From Candidatus Didemnitutus sp. (GTDB lineage: Bacteria > Verrucomicrobiota > Verrucomicrobiia > Opitutales > Opitutaceae), in assembly GCA_030682505.1 (NCBI GenBank), contig JAUXOH010000144.1, positions 1 to 11,395 of the forward strand: 11,395 bases of DNA, read 5' to 3'. The position numbers and the translations under genes are program-made. Under the pieces are notes generated by a model. That model worked only from the letters and a program-made list of their open reading frames with translations. It did no database searches and was not told the origin of the DNA. This document shows, piece after piece, positions 6,093-11,395 of the stretch (positions within the stretch are counted from its first letter, which is position 1; every line of letters begins with the position of its first letter).

Positions 6093-7205
6093 TCACGCCT
6101 TCGGGGTCGGCACCTGCGTGAGCAGGGCCCAGACGAACCCGGCCAACTCGCGCGCGAGCGCCACGGTGACCTTCGCCTTCATGACGCCGCGGCCCACCAG
6201 ATGGCGGCTGCGTTTATACAGCCGCGTTTGCACCTTCCAGCTCAGTTCGCGATACGCGGTGGGTTGGCCGCGTTGGCGCACGGTTAATTGCGAGGAAACT
6301 TTCGGCACGAGGAAGGCGTGTTGCACGGACTCGGTCAAAATCCACCGGGCGTGCGCATTGCCCGCCTTGGTGATCCCCCCGAGCTTGCGACTAGTGCCGG
6401 TTGTGTGCTCGTGGGGCACCAGGCCGAGGAACGCCATCACGTGGCGCGGGTGCGTGAACCGGCGCACATCGCCCAACTCGGCGACGAGCACCGCCGCGGC
6501 GGTGAGTTGGAACCCCCGGAAGCACATCAGCGCCTGCACCGCCGGATACATCCGCCAGGACGGCACCTGCGCGGCGATCAGATCATCCAGCCGCGTGACC
6601 CGTTGCCGCGCCTGATCGACGGCCAGGAGATATTCCTCCAGCACCGCCTTCAAGGCCGGCAACGGCAGCACGAGTTCGCGCAGATAGCGTTGGTGCGCCT
6701 CGGACCAGTTGGCCTTGCCTTGGTAGCGGTAGCCCTGGCGCAGGAGGAACGACTTGAGCCGGAGTTTGGCCCGCGTGAGGTCGTGGACCGCATCGGCCCG
6801 GGCTCGCGTCAGGTCGCGGATCGACTCGTCGACGGCATCCGGCACGTAGATGGCGGTCAGTTCTCCGGCCCGGTGCAGGCGCGCCAGTTGCACCGCGTCG
6901 CGGCGGTCGGTCTTCTGCCGCAGGCCCTTTTCGTGCGGGATCTTCGACGGGGCGACGACGATGCAGGCGATCTTCAGCTGCTGCAGCCGCCGATACAGGC
7001 CGAAGCCCGTCGGCCCGGCCTCATAAGCCACGTGCAACACCACGCCCTCGCCCCCGAGCTTGCGCAGCGCCTTCTCGAGGGCGTGCAGATCGCTCGAGAT
7101 GGTGCCGTAAACGCGCTGCTCCCCCGTGCGGCCGTCCTCCGCCACCGCGATCACGGTCGTATCTTTATGGACATCCAGCCCGACATATTTATTTAACGTC
7201 TTCAT
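6093..7205 (-). CDS. IS110/IS1111-family DEDD transposase
   Basis: A 370-aa protein starting at ATG 7205, with GGAG 8 nt upstream. The N-terminal RuvC-like domain shows YVGLDVHKDTTVIAVA (Asp11), VAYEAGPTGFGLYR (Glu62) and KTDRRDAVQLA (Asp100, Asp103), a full DEDD set. A helical, coiled-coil-like middle follows (about 128-215). The C-terminal Tnp domain has FRGFQLTAAAVLVAELGD, then FLGLVPHEHTTG and GGITKAGNAHARWIL. In most relatives the HTTG position reads SSG and carries the nucleophilic serine; here Thr268-Thr269 stand there and Ser272 is three residues on. The enzyme catalyses RNA-guided cut and paste of the IS. The frame stays open upstream to 7529, but homology begins at MKTLNKYVGLD, which fixes the start. 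It appears intact. Confidence 0.93.
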   Translation of the reverse strand: MKTLNKYVGLDVHKDTTVIAVAEDGRTGEQRVYGTISSDLHALEKALRKLGGEGVVLHVAYEAGPTGFGLYRRLQQLKIACIVVAPSKIPHEKGLRQKTDRRDAVQLARLHRAGELTAIYVPDAVDESIRDLTRARADAVHDLTRAKLRLKSFLLRQGYRYQGKANWSEAHQRYLRELVLPLPALKAVLEEYLLAVDQARQRVTRLDDLIAAQVPSWRMYPAVQALMCFRGFQLTAAAVLVAELGDVRRFTHPRHVMAFLGLVPHEHTTGTSRKLGGITKAGNAHARWILTESVQHAFLVPKVSSQLTVRQRGQPTAYRELSWKVQTRLYKRSRHLVGRGVMKAKVTVALARELAGFVWALLTQVPTPKA

Positions 7206-7315
7206 GTGCTTGTCTCCGTTTTTGGTTGTTTCGGTTGTTGTTCGCACTCCAGCCACACCCATGCGGCTCTGCCCCTCACCGGGTAATCCGCGCCGCGGGG
7301 ACAAGCACCCTTCTT

Positions 7316-7340
7316 TTTTCCGCTGCCTCTGCACGCAGCT
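7316..7340 (-). repeat. IS inverted repeat, end upstream of the transposase
   Basis: TTTTCCGC (7316-7323) and TGCACGCAGCT (7330-7340) are the reverse complement of the motifs at 5706-5729. The segment 7206-7315 between this repeat and the transposase start holds its promoter region and leader; no gene is seen there. Confidence 0.7.
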
Positions 7341-7359
7341 ATAGTGTCTCGGCAAAAAT

Positions 7360-7809
7360 ATGAGTCGCATACTCCTCTTCGTTATTTGTAGCGCATGCGG
7401 ATTCCTTGGAGGCTGCGCCACGCCGGCTTCGCAGGCTCCGAAGCAAATCGTCGTTTTAGAAGATTTGCGCTTCATTTGGGCACCTCCGATCGGATTCCCG
7501 AAGCGCACCACGACGATTAGCGCCGGCACCTACACCTATCTCACCACAAACTACGAAGGTCATATTTTTAGCGCGCCGGATGGCCGCATCTCGGTAGCTG
7601 TAGCAGATGGCGCGGCGACGGAATCGCGAGGCGGCATCGCGATAGATAAGTTCAAGGGGAAGATTTACGTCTGGCAGGCCAGCAAGACTGTGGAGATGCT
7701 GTTGCCGATGGGACCGGCTCTTATTCATGGTGAAGGCGGAAGAGATGCATATCCATATGTTGGGACCGTTCCTAAAGAGCTGCTGAGCAAGATTCGCCTC
7801 GAAAAGTGA
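7360..7809 (+). CDS. Small lipoprotein of unknown function
   Basis: A 149-aa protein with a lipoprotein signal: SRILLFVICSACGF, then LGGC with the lipidated Cys19. The mature part is short and mostly beta-like (VVLEDLRFIWAPPIGFPKRT, GTYTYLTTNYEGHIFSAPDG, IYVWQASKTVEMLLPMG) and ends KELLSKIRLEK. No family is recognised. Codon use is less GC-biased than the M16 gene. ATG 7360 lies only 19 nt beyond the IS inverted repeat, so the IS either displaced the native promoter or now supplies upstream sequence. The stop is followed within 15 nt by a perfect two-part hairpin (7825-7860), like the spacers after the small genes to the left. Confidence 0.75.
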   Translation: MSRILLFVICSACGFLGGCATPASQAPKQIVVLEDLRFIWAPPIGFPKRTTTISAGTYTYLTTNYEGHIFSAPDGRISVAVADGAATESRGGIAIDKFKGKIYVWQASKTVEMLLPMGPALIHGEGGRDAYPYVGTVPKELLSKIRLEK

Positions 7810-7812
7810 AAA

Positions 7813-7870
7813 GGCCGAACTCAGAGCGTTCTGATTCGCCGTAGCGCGAATCGGGACGCTGGTTGAACAA
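7813..7870 (+). repeat. Hairpin spacer E after the lipoprotein gene
   Basis: AGCGT (7825-7829) pairs with ACGCT (7856-7860), and GATTCGC (7833-7839) with GCGAATC (7846-7852), separated by a symmetric 3-nt internal loop and closed by a 6-nt loop. It is flanked by GGCCGAAC (7813-7820) and GTTGAAC (7862-7868). There is no T-run. Its position just after a stop codon, with GGCC.AAC on the left, parallels spacer C. Confidence 0.45.
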
Positions 7871-7880
7871 GCCCGGTCAC

Positions 7881-8137
7881 GAGTGAGGTTCGCCGCCGCG
7901 AGAGCGCTTATGCGCTTTGTGTTTGGCGCGCGGTGAGCGGAAGAAATCGGCGAAGGCGGTGGAGTGCGCGTGGGCGTGTCACGGGAAGGCCGGGAACGAC
8001 GTGTTTTATCGGTCGGGACACCCTGCGGCGGCGATTTGATCGATCACCTGAGCGATTTTCTTTCTTCGGCGCAAAGCTCCCGCGCGCGCCGCGAGGGTCG
8101 CGGCGTGAAGGTAGAGCGGGGAATCTGATTTGGATGT
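7881..8137. other. Non-coding stretch downstream of the IS91-type relic
   Basis: No supported gene is seen. It contains a perfect hairpin CGCCGCGA-GGG-TCGCGGCG (8087-8105), possibly a terminator or an end structure of the decayed IS91-type element whose transposase fragment follows. A minus-strand open frame crossing it (7908-8426) is low-complexity in composition and is judged accidental. Confidence 0.4.
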
Positions 8138-8430
8138 TCATCGCGTGCATCTCGGCGGCCCACGGGCCTGGCGCGGGAGCGTGCCGACGCGCACGAGCGT
8201 GAAGCGCTCGCAATGCGGACAGCGCAAGTGCCACTGCGGCGGCTCCGGCGGTGGCGGCGCGAGCACGAGGGGTTTTTGCAACAGCGTCTCGATCTTCATT
8301 CGCCGCCGCTTCGCGGACGGATGCATCCAGCCGAAGTATCTCACGCGATGCTGTCCCGACGGCGGCACGTGTTGCAGATATATCTGCAAACCGAGGTTGC
8401 CCTGAAGCGTTCGCTGGCCAGATCATTTCG
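8138..8430 (-). pseudogene. C-terminal relic of an IS91-type transposase
   Basis: The minus strand encodes LQHVPPSGQHRVRYFGWMHP, then SAKRRRMKIETLLQ, a proline-rich linker, and WHLRCPHCERFTLVRVG, ending LPRQARGPPRCTR. This matches the last part of IS91/IS801-type (Y2_Tnp) transposases, where an LxHVLP..F.RVRYFGW motif is followed by a CxxC element near the end. An in-frame TGA lies just upstream (about 8430), and the catalytic HUH/tyrosine regions are absent, so this is a decayed fragment of roughly 95 codons. It is bordered on the right by the start region of the membrane protein gene at 8487. The family call rests on remembered motifs, not alignment. Confidence 0.6.
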
Positions 8431-8486
8431 TGCCGATTTCACGGTGACTTCATCAACCTTTCACGCGCCCACGGCACACTGATCCC

Positions 8487-9041
8487 ATGATTCAAACCAA
8501 AGACCTCCGCGGCATCGTGCTCCTTCCGGTGTTCGTGCTGCTCGTGCCCTTGGTGGCGATGCAGTTCACCGATGAAGTGGTCTGGGGTCCGCTCGATTTC
8601 CTGGTCGCGTGGGTCCTCATGGCCGTCGCCGGGCTGGCCTACAAGCTGGCCACCAGCCAGACGGGCAATGTCGCCTACCGGATCGCCGCCGGCATGGCGG
8701 TCGCAACCGCATTTCTCCTCGTCTGGGCGAATCTCGCCGTCGGACTCATCGGCAACGAGGGCAACCCCGCCAACCTGATGTATGGCGGAGTCCTCGCAGT
8801 CGGAATCGTTGGCGCCGGGCTCGCGCGCCTGCAGTCCCGCGGCATGGTCCGCGCCTTGTGGGCGACCGCGCTGGCCCAGTTCCTCGTTCCCGTGGTGGCG
8901 CTGATCGTCTCGCCGCCCGACGTCACTCCCCTCGTGTGGGCGGGCAATGCGCTCTTCGTCATTTTGTTTGTCGGATCCGCGCTGCTGTTTCGGCGGGCGG
9001 CGAACCAACCCGACAGCCCCAGAGTGGAAACGCCGGCCTAA
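8487..9041 (+). CDS. Conserved multi-spanning membrane protein of unknown function
   Basis: A 184-aa very hydrophobic protein with about six membrane segments: roughly 9-27, 34-54, 65-87, 96-115, 122-142 and 148-169. Notable stretches are FTDEVVWGPLDFLVAWVLM, GNVAYRIAAGMAVATAFLLVW, NLMYGGVLAVGIVGAGLARL and RALWATALAQFLVPVVALIV. The pattern resembles a widespread uncharacterised bacterial family of four- to six-helix proteins. ATG 8487 is chosen since hydrophobic sequence starts shortly after it. It precedes the methyltransferase gene by 71 nt on the same strand, and the two may share a transcript. No transport or enzyme motif is seen. Confidence 0.75.
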   Translation: MIQTKDLRGIVLLPVFVLLVPLVAMQFTDEVVWGPLDFLVAWVLMAVAGLAYKLATSQTGNVAYRIAAGMAVATAFLLVWANLAVGLIGNEGNPANLMYGGVLAVGIVGAGLARLQSRGMVRALWATALAQFLVPVVALIVSPPDVTPLVWAGNALFVILFVGSALLFRRAANQPDSPRVETPA

Positions 9042-9112
9042 GCGGCGAGTCGGAGGTCGGGCGCGCGGCGCGGCGCGTTGACATCGGGTCGGCAGGCGAC
9101 TGAATCGCGCGC

Positions 9113-9694
9113 ATGGACTGGGACGAGAAATACCGGAAAGGCGAGGTGTTCTGGGACAAGGGTGTGCCTTCGCCGCCCCTGCGGCAGTATCTGGAACGTC
9201 ACCCCGCGCGCGGTCGCGCCCTCGTGCCGGGTTGCGGTCACGGTCACGAGGTGGCTCTGGCCGTGGAACTCGGCTTCGATGCAACCGGGCTGGACATCGC
9301 CCCGACCGGAGTCGCGGAAGCCCGCGCGCTGTATCCCCACCTCGCGGAAAGGTTCGTGACGGGGAATTTCTTCTCTCCGCCGGCCGAGTTGCGCGGCGCC
9401 TTCGATGTGGTGCTGGAACACACCTGCATGAGTGCGTTGCCGCCGGCGCTGCGCACCGACTACCGGTGCGGGCTGGATCTGACGCTGCGCCCCGGCGGCT
9501 TGTTGATCGGGGTGTGGTATATCAATCCGGACCTCGATCCCGGCGACGAGGGCCCGCCCTACCCCTTCAGCGTGCCCGACCTGACCGCGCTCTTTGCCGA
9601 CGCCTACGAAATCGTGGACGACTACGTGCCCGACGTGGCCTTCGACACGCGCGTCGGCCGGGAGCGCCTCCGCGTGCTGCGGCGCAACGGTTGA
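9113..9694 (+). CDS. TPMT-family SAM-dependent methyltransferase
   Basis: A 193-aa class I methyltransferase of the thiopurine/thiol methyltransferase type. Seen: the N-terminal DWDEKYRKGEVFWDKGVPSP (Trp14 and Pro-rich segment typical of the family), SAM motif I ALVPGCGHGHEV (36-47), the acidic end of strand 2 at Asp61 in ATGLDIAP, motif FDVVLEHTCMSALPP (97-111) and LRPGGLLIGVWY. Members methylate small thiols, selenium or tellurium compounds, or halides; the substrate cannot be told here. The length is close to the usual 190-220. The start at ATG 9113 fits the conserved N-terminus. It lies 71 nt after the membrane protein gene and is convergent with the phosphofructokinase gene, with only 48 nt between stops. 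Confidence 0.88.
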   Translation: MDWDEKYRKGEVFWDKGVPSPPLRQYLERHPARGRALVPGCGHGHEVALAVELGFDATGLDIAPTGVAEARALYPHLAERFVTGNFFSPPAELRGAFDVVLEHTCMSALPPALRTDYRCGLDLTLRPGGLLIGVWYINPDLDPGDEGPPYPFSVPDLTALFADAYEIVDDYVPDVAFDTRVGRERLRVLRRNG

Positions 9695-9719
9695 GTACCC
9701 GACCCTTTTGCCCCGCCCT

Positions 9720-9741
9720 GCGCCGCGGAAGCAGGCGGCGC
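9720..9741. terminator. Hairpin between convergent genes
   Basis: GCGCCGC (9720-9726) pairs with GCGGCGC (9735-9741) across an 8-nt loop in the 48-nt gap between the methyltransferase and phosphofructokinase stops. It could end transcription from both sides, although no T-run is present. Confidence 0.45.
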
Positions 9742-9742
9742 G

Positions 9743-10942
9743 CTAGTCGCTCGTCATGATGAACAGCGGGCGCATCTCGAAGCTGTTGTAGTGCGGCCGC
9801 AGGCGCTTCGGGTTGTAGTATTTTTCCACATTCACGAGCTTCTTGGTCGAGGTCACCACCTCGATCGGCAGGTTGTCGTAGCGGCCGTTCTTCAGCACCA
9901 CGAGGCGCCCGTGGATGCCGTGCATGATGAGATCGAGGGCCAGGTTGCCATAGGCCATCGGGACGATGGAATCGATCGCGTCGGGATCGCCGCAGCGCAC
10001 CAGGTAACCGAGCCGCTGGTTGATGCAGTCGATCCGCTTCCCGCGGTTGTAGTTCGCGGAGAGGTCCCGGATGCGGGAGGCCACCCGGTCGCCGATGCCG
10101 CCGAGCTTCGCGTGGCCGAACATGTCCTTGTCCGCGCTTTCAAAGACCATCTCCTCGCCCTCGAACGAGGCGCCTTCCGAAACCAGCACGGTGGAGTATT
10201 TGCTGGGGTTGTTGCGCCGGTCGGCCACGAGCAGTTCGGTCAGGTGCTCGATGTTGAACTTCCACTCCGGGATCACGCACCGGTTCGCGGCGCCAGCCAT
10301 CGTGGGTAGCATCGCGGTGAATCCCGCGTAGCGGCCGAAGACCTCGACCACCAAAAAGCGTTCGTGCGAACCCGCCGACGTCCGCAGCGTGTTGACGAGG
10401 CTGATCGTGCGCGAAACGCAGGTGCTGAAGCCGATGCAGTAGTCCGTGCCGGGCACGTCGTTGTCCATCGTCTTGGGGATGCCGATGACTTTGACCCCCT
10501 GCTGGAACAAGTGCACGCCGTAGCTCAGCGTGTCGTCGCCGCCGATCGGGATCATGAAATCGATGCCGAGCCATTCGAGGTTCTTGAGCACCTCGGGCGT
10601 CAGGTCATTGACGTCCTGAGTGTAGCGGTCGCGCAGGAACTCCGGCACGCTGCTGCGCGGCACGTGGCTGGGCCGCGTGCGGGAGCTGTGGAGAAACGTC
10701 CCGCCGGTGCGCCCCACGCGGTTGACGAGTTCCTCGGTCAGCTGGACGTAGCAATCGCTGTTGTCGTGGCTCTTGTCGCGCACGAGCGAGATGAGGCCGC
10801 CCCACCCTTTGCGGATGCCGATGACGTTGTAGCCTTCGCGCAAGGCGCGAATCGTGACGGCGCGAATCGCCGGATTGAGGCCGGGGACGTCGCCGCCGCC
10901 CGTGAGGATGCCAATGACGCCCTTGAACTTGATGTTGCTCAT
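9743..10942 (-). CDS. pfp: 6-phosphofructokinase, predicted pyrophosphate-dependent
   Basis: A 399-aa PFK-family enzyme catalysing phosphorylation of fructose 6-phosphate to the 1,6-bisphosphate in glycolysis. Motifs in order: GILTGGGDVPGLNPAIR (11-27), the phosphoryl-donor loop IPIGGDDTLSYG (GGDD 134-137), the catalytic PKTMDND (156-162), GFSTCVSRT, EVFGRYAGFTA and ERF. Asp137 and Lys157 occupy the two positions (104 and 124 in E. coli PfkA, both glycine there) that mark pyrophosphate users, so PPi rather than ATP is the expected donor; the reaction would then be reversible. The start at ATG 10942 (MSNIKFKGVIGILTGGGD) fits the family. The frame stays open further upstream to 11251 through repeats, which is not coding. 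Two strong hairpins stand in the leader. Confidence 0.92.
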   Translation of the reverse strand: MSNIKFKGVIGILTGGGDVPGLNPAIRAVTIRALREGYNVIGIRKGWGGLISLVRDKSHDNSDCYVQLTEELVNRVGRTGGTFLHSSRTRPSHVPRSSVPEFLRDRYTQDVNDLTPEVLKNLEWLGIDFMIPIGGDDTLSYGVHLFQQGVKVIGIPKTMDNDVPGTDYCIGFSTCVSRTISLVNTLRTSAGSHERFLVVEVFGRYAGFTAMLPTMAGAANRCVIPEWKFNIEHLTELLVADRRNNPSKYSTVLVSEGASFEGEEMVFESADKDMFGHAKLGGIGDRVASRIRDLSANYNRGKRIDCINQRLGYLVRCGDPDAIDSIVPMAYGNLALDLIMHGIHGRLVVLKNGRYDNLPIEVVTSTKKLVNVEKYYNPKRLRPHYNSFEMRPLFIMTSD

Positions 10943-10952
10943 GGTTGTTTGC

Positions 10953-11005
10953 CCACCCACCGCTGCAACAGCGCGGGTGGTGCCGAAAGGGCTATCACCT
11001 TTCGG
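10953..11005 (-). promoter_or_regulatory. Two hairpins in the phosphofructokinase leader
   Basis: CCACCC(10953-10958)/GGGTGG(10975-10980) with inner CGCTG-CAA-CAGCG (10961-10973) forms one stem. CCGAAAGG(10983-10990)/CCTTTCGG(10998-11005) forms a second perfect 8-bp stem with a 7-nt loop. Both lie within 65 nt upstream of the start codon. They may shape the mRNA leader or be a dispersed repeat; no known riboswitch is recognised. Confidence 0.45.
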
Positions 11006-11142
11006 GACGCGCGACAAGCGGCAGACGACCGCGGGGTGGACCGAACGGCAGGACGAAGGCTTGATGGGGAGGGCCGTACCCGCGAAAGCCGACGCGGCAA
11101 ATCGGGCATTGAAATGGAACGGGGAAACTGGCCTCTTGGCTG

Positions 11143-11181
11143 CAGCGGGCCAAGCCACCGGAGGTTCTTCCGGAGTCTGAA
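11143..11181 (+). repeat. Repeat copy B upstream of the small glycine-rich membrane protein gene
   Basis: A 39-nt partner of 4791-4831. CCGGA (11158-11162) pairs with TCCGG (11169-11173). An additional hairpin, CTTGGC (11135-11140) with GCCAAG (11149-11154), overlaps its left part. It ends 7 nt before the ATG at 11189. Unlike copy A it has no TTGGCC outer arm. Confidence 0.7.
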
Positions 11182-11188
11182 TTGCACG

Positions 11189-11395
11189 ATGGGTAAAACC
11201 ATCCACGATTTTATGCCGCCAAACTCGGAAACCAAGACGACGACGAATCATTGGATCCCCGTAGGCGTAGGAGTTGGCACGGCAATGGGAGTTGTGATGA
11301 AGGATATGGGCACGGGCATTTCTATTGGCCTGATTCTTGGCTCGGCGATTTCGCTCTTCGTCGAAAGAAAAAGAAAGAAGGAGACCAGTCCGCTG
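11189..11395 (+). CDS. Small glycine-rich membrane protein, 3' end beyond the window
   Basis: ATG 11189 opens 69 codons without a stop to the window end. After a polar N-terminus (GKTIHDFMPPNSETKTTTNH) comes WIPVGVGVGTAMGVVMKDMG, then TGISIGLILGSAISLFV and a basic tail ERKRKKETSPL. The alternating Gly/small pattern with two membrane segments is common in small bacterial membrane proteins of unknown role; the charged tail suggests the end is near. Base composition is less GC-rich than the core genes around it. Repeat copy B lies directly upstream, as copy A does for the ExbD-like gene. Confidence 0.6.
   Translation, partial: MGKTIHDFMPPNSETKTTTNHWIPVGVGVGTAMGVVMKDMGTGISIGLILGSAISLFVERKRKKETSPL

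Larger units (their letters stand above)
5706..7340 (-). mobile_element. IS110-family insertion sequence, IS1111-like type
   Basis: About 1.64 kb. Inverted repeats lie at both ends: AGCTGCGTGCA at 5706-5716 and its complement at 7330-7340, followed inward by GCGGAAAA (5722-5729) and TTTTCCGC (7316-7323). Inside are one intact DEDD transposase gene on the minus strand and about 380 nt of structured non-coding DNA downstream of it. Subterminal inverted repeats plus a long 3' non-coding region distinguish the IS1111 group from the IS110 group, which lacks inverted repeats. No target duplication is expected, and exact tips may lie a few bases outside the repeats. The element sits 20 bp upstream of the lipoprotein gene. 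Confidence 0.8.

Noticed and set aside
6288..7196. Plus-strand open frame of 302 codons opposite the transposase
   Set aside because: Exact antisense of a well-supported IS110-family transposase with no recognisable motif.
7206..7529. N-terminal extension of the transposase to 7529
   Set aside because: It would cross the IS inverted repeat and run antisense to the lipoprotein gene; family homology and a GGAG site place the start at 7205.
7908..8426. Minus-strand open frame of 172 codons
   Set aside because: Ala/Arg-rich with no motif; the IS91-type relic reads in a different frame of the same strand.
8439..9284. Minus-strand open frame of 281 codons
   Set aside because: Antisense to the membrane protein and methyltransferase genes, with charged low-complexity composition.
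10943..11251. N-terminal extension of phosphofructokinase
   Set aside because: The added residues come from hairpins and repeat copy B; the family N-terminus begins at the ATG at 10942.
1..11395. CRISPR arrays, tRNA or rRNA genes, diversity-generating retroelement
   Set aside because: No regularly spaced repeats, tRNA-like folds, rRNA segments or reverse transcriptase were seen; the S23-type protein alone does not indicate a retroelement.

Overview
The window looks like a piece of chromosome from a GC-rich Gram-negative bacterium. A Kdo transferase (LPS core) and a predicted pyrophosphate-dependent phosphofructokinase, together with a bacterial deoxyhypusine-synthase-like protein and a free-standing four-helix bundle (S23-type) protein, fit Verrucomicrobiota, perhaps Opitutaceae. 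The taxon is an inference from gene content and codon use, not from a marker gene.

Left block (1-1715, minus strand): a compact run reads deoxyhypusine synthase-like gene, four-helix bundle gene, then the start of waaA/kdtA, which leaves the window at position 1. The four-helix gene is flanked by inverted copies of a GTGAGCAGT motif, and its GTG start lies inside one of them. Divergent from this block, a large secreted M16 zinc peptidase (1870-4689, plus) fills the next 2.8 kb.

Accessory block (about 4690-8430): three small plus-strand genes encode envelope proteins: an ExbD-like anchored protein, a 59-aa two-helix membrane protein with a TTG start, and a lipoprotein. They are separated by hairpin-forming spacers that share short motifs (GGGCCAA, GCCGG, CCGG, TCTGA, CTGAAACGT). 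The layout resembles integron gene cassettes or another repeat-bounded cassette system, though the match to classical attC cores is incomplete. Between the second and third small genes sits an apparently complete IS110-family element of the IS1111 type (about 5706-7340), with subterminal inverted repeats and a long structured non-coding region downstream of the transposase. That region is where IS1111-type guide RNA (seekRNA/bridge RNA) is expected. Further right is a degraded C-terminal relic of an IS91-type transposase.

Right block (8487-11395): a multi-spanning membrane protein, a TPMT-type SAM methyltransferase, a convergent phosphofructokinase with two strong hairpins in its leader, and the start of another small glycine-rich membrane protein. 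This last gene is preceded by a second copy of the repeat found in front of the ExbD-like gene, 6.3 kb away. The main points for follow-up are the repeat-bounded small membrane protein genes and the guide-RNA region of the IS.
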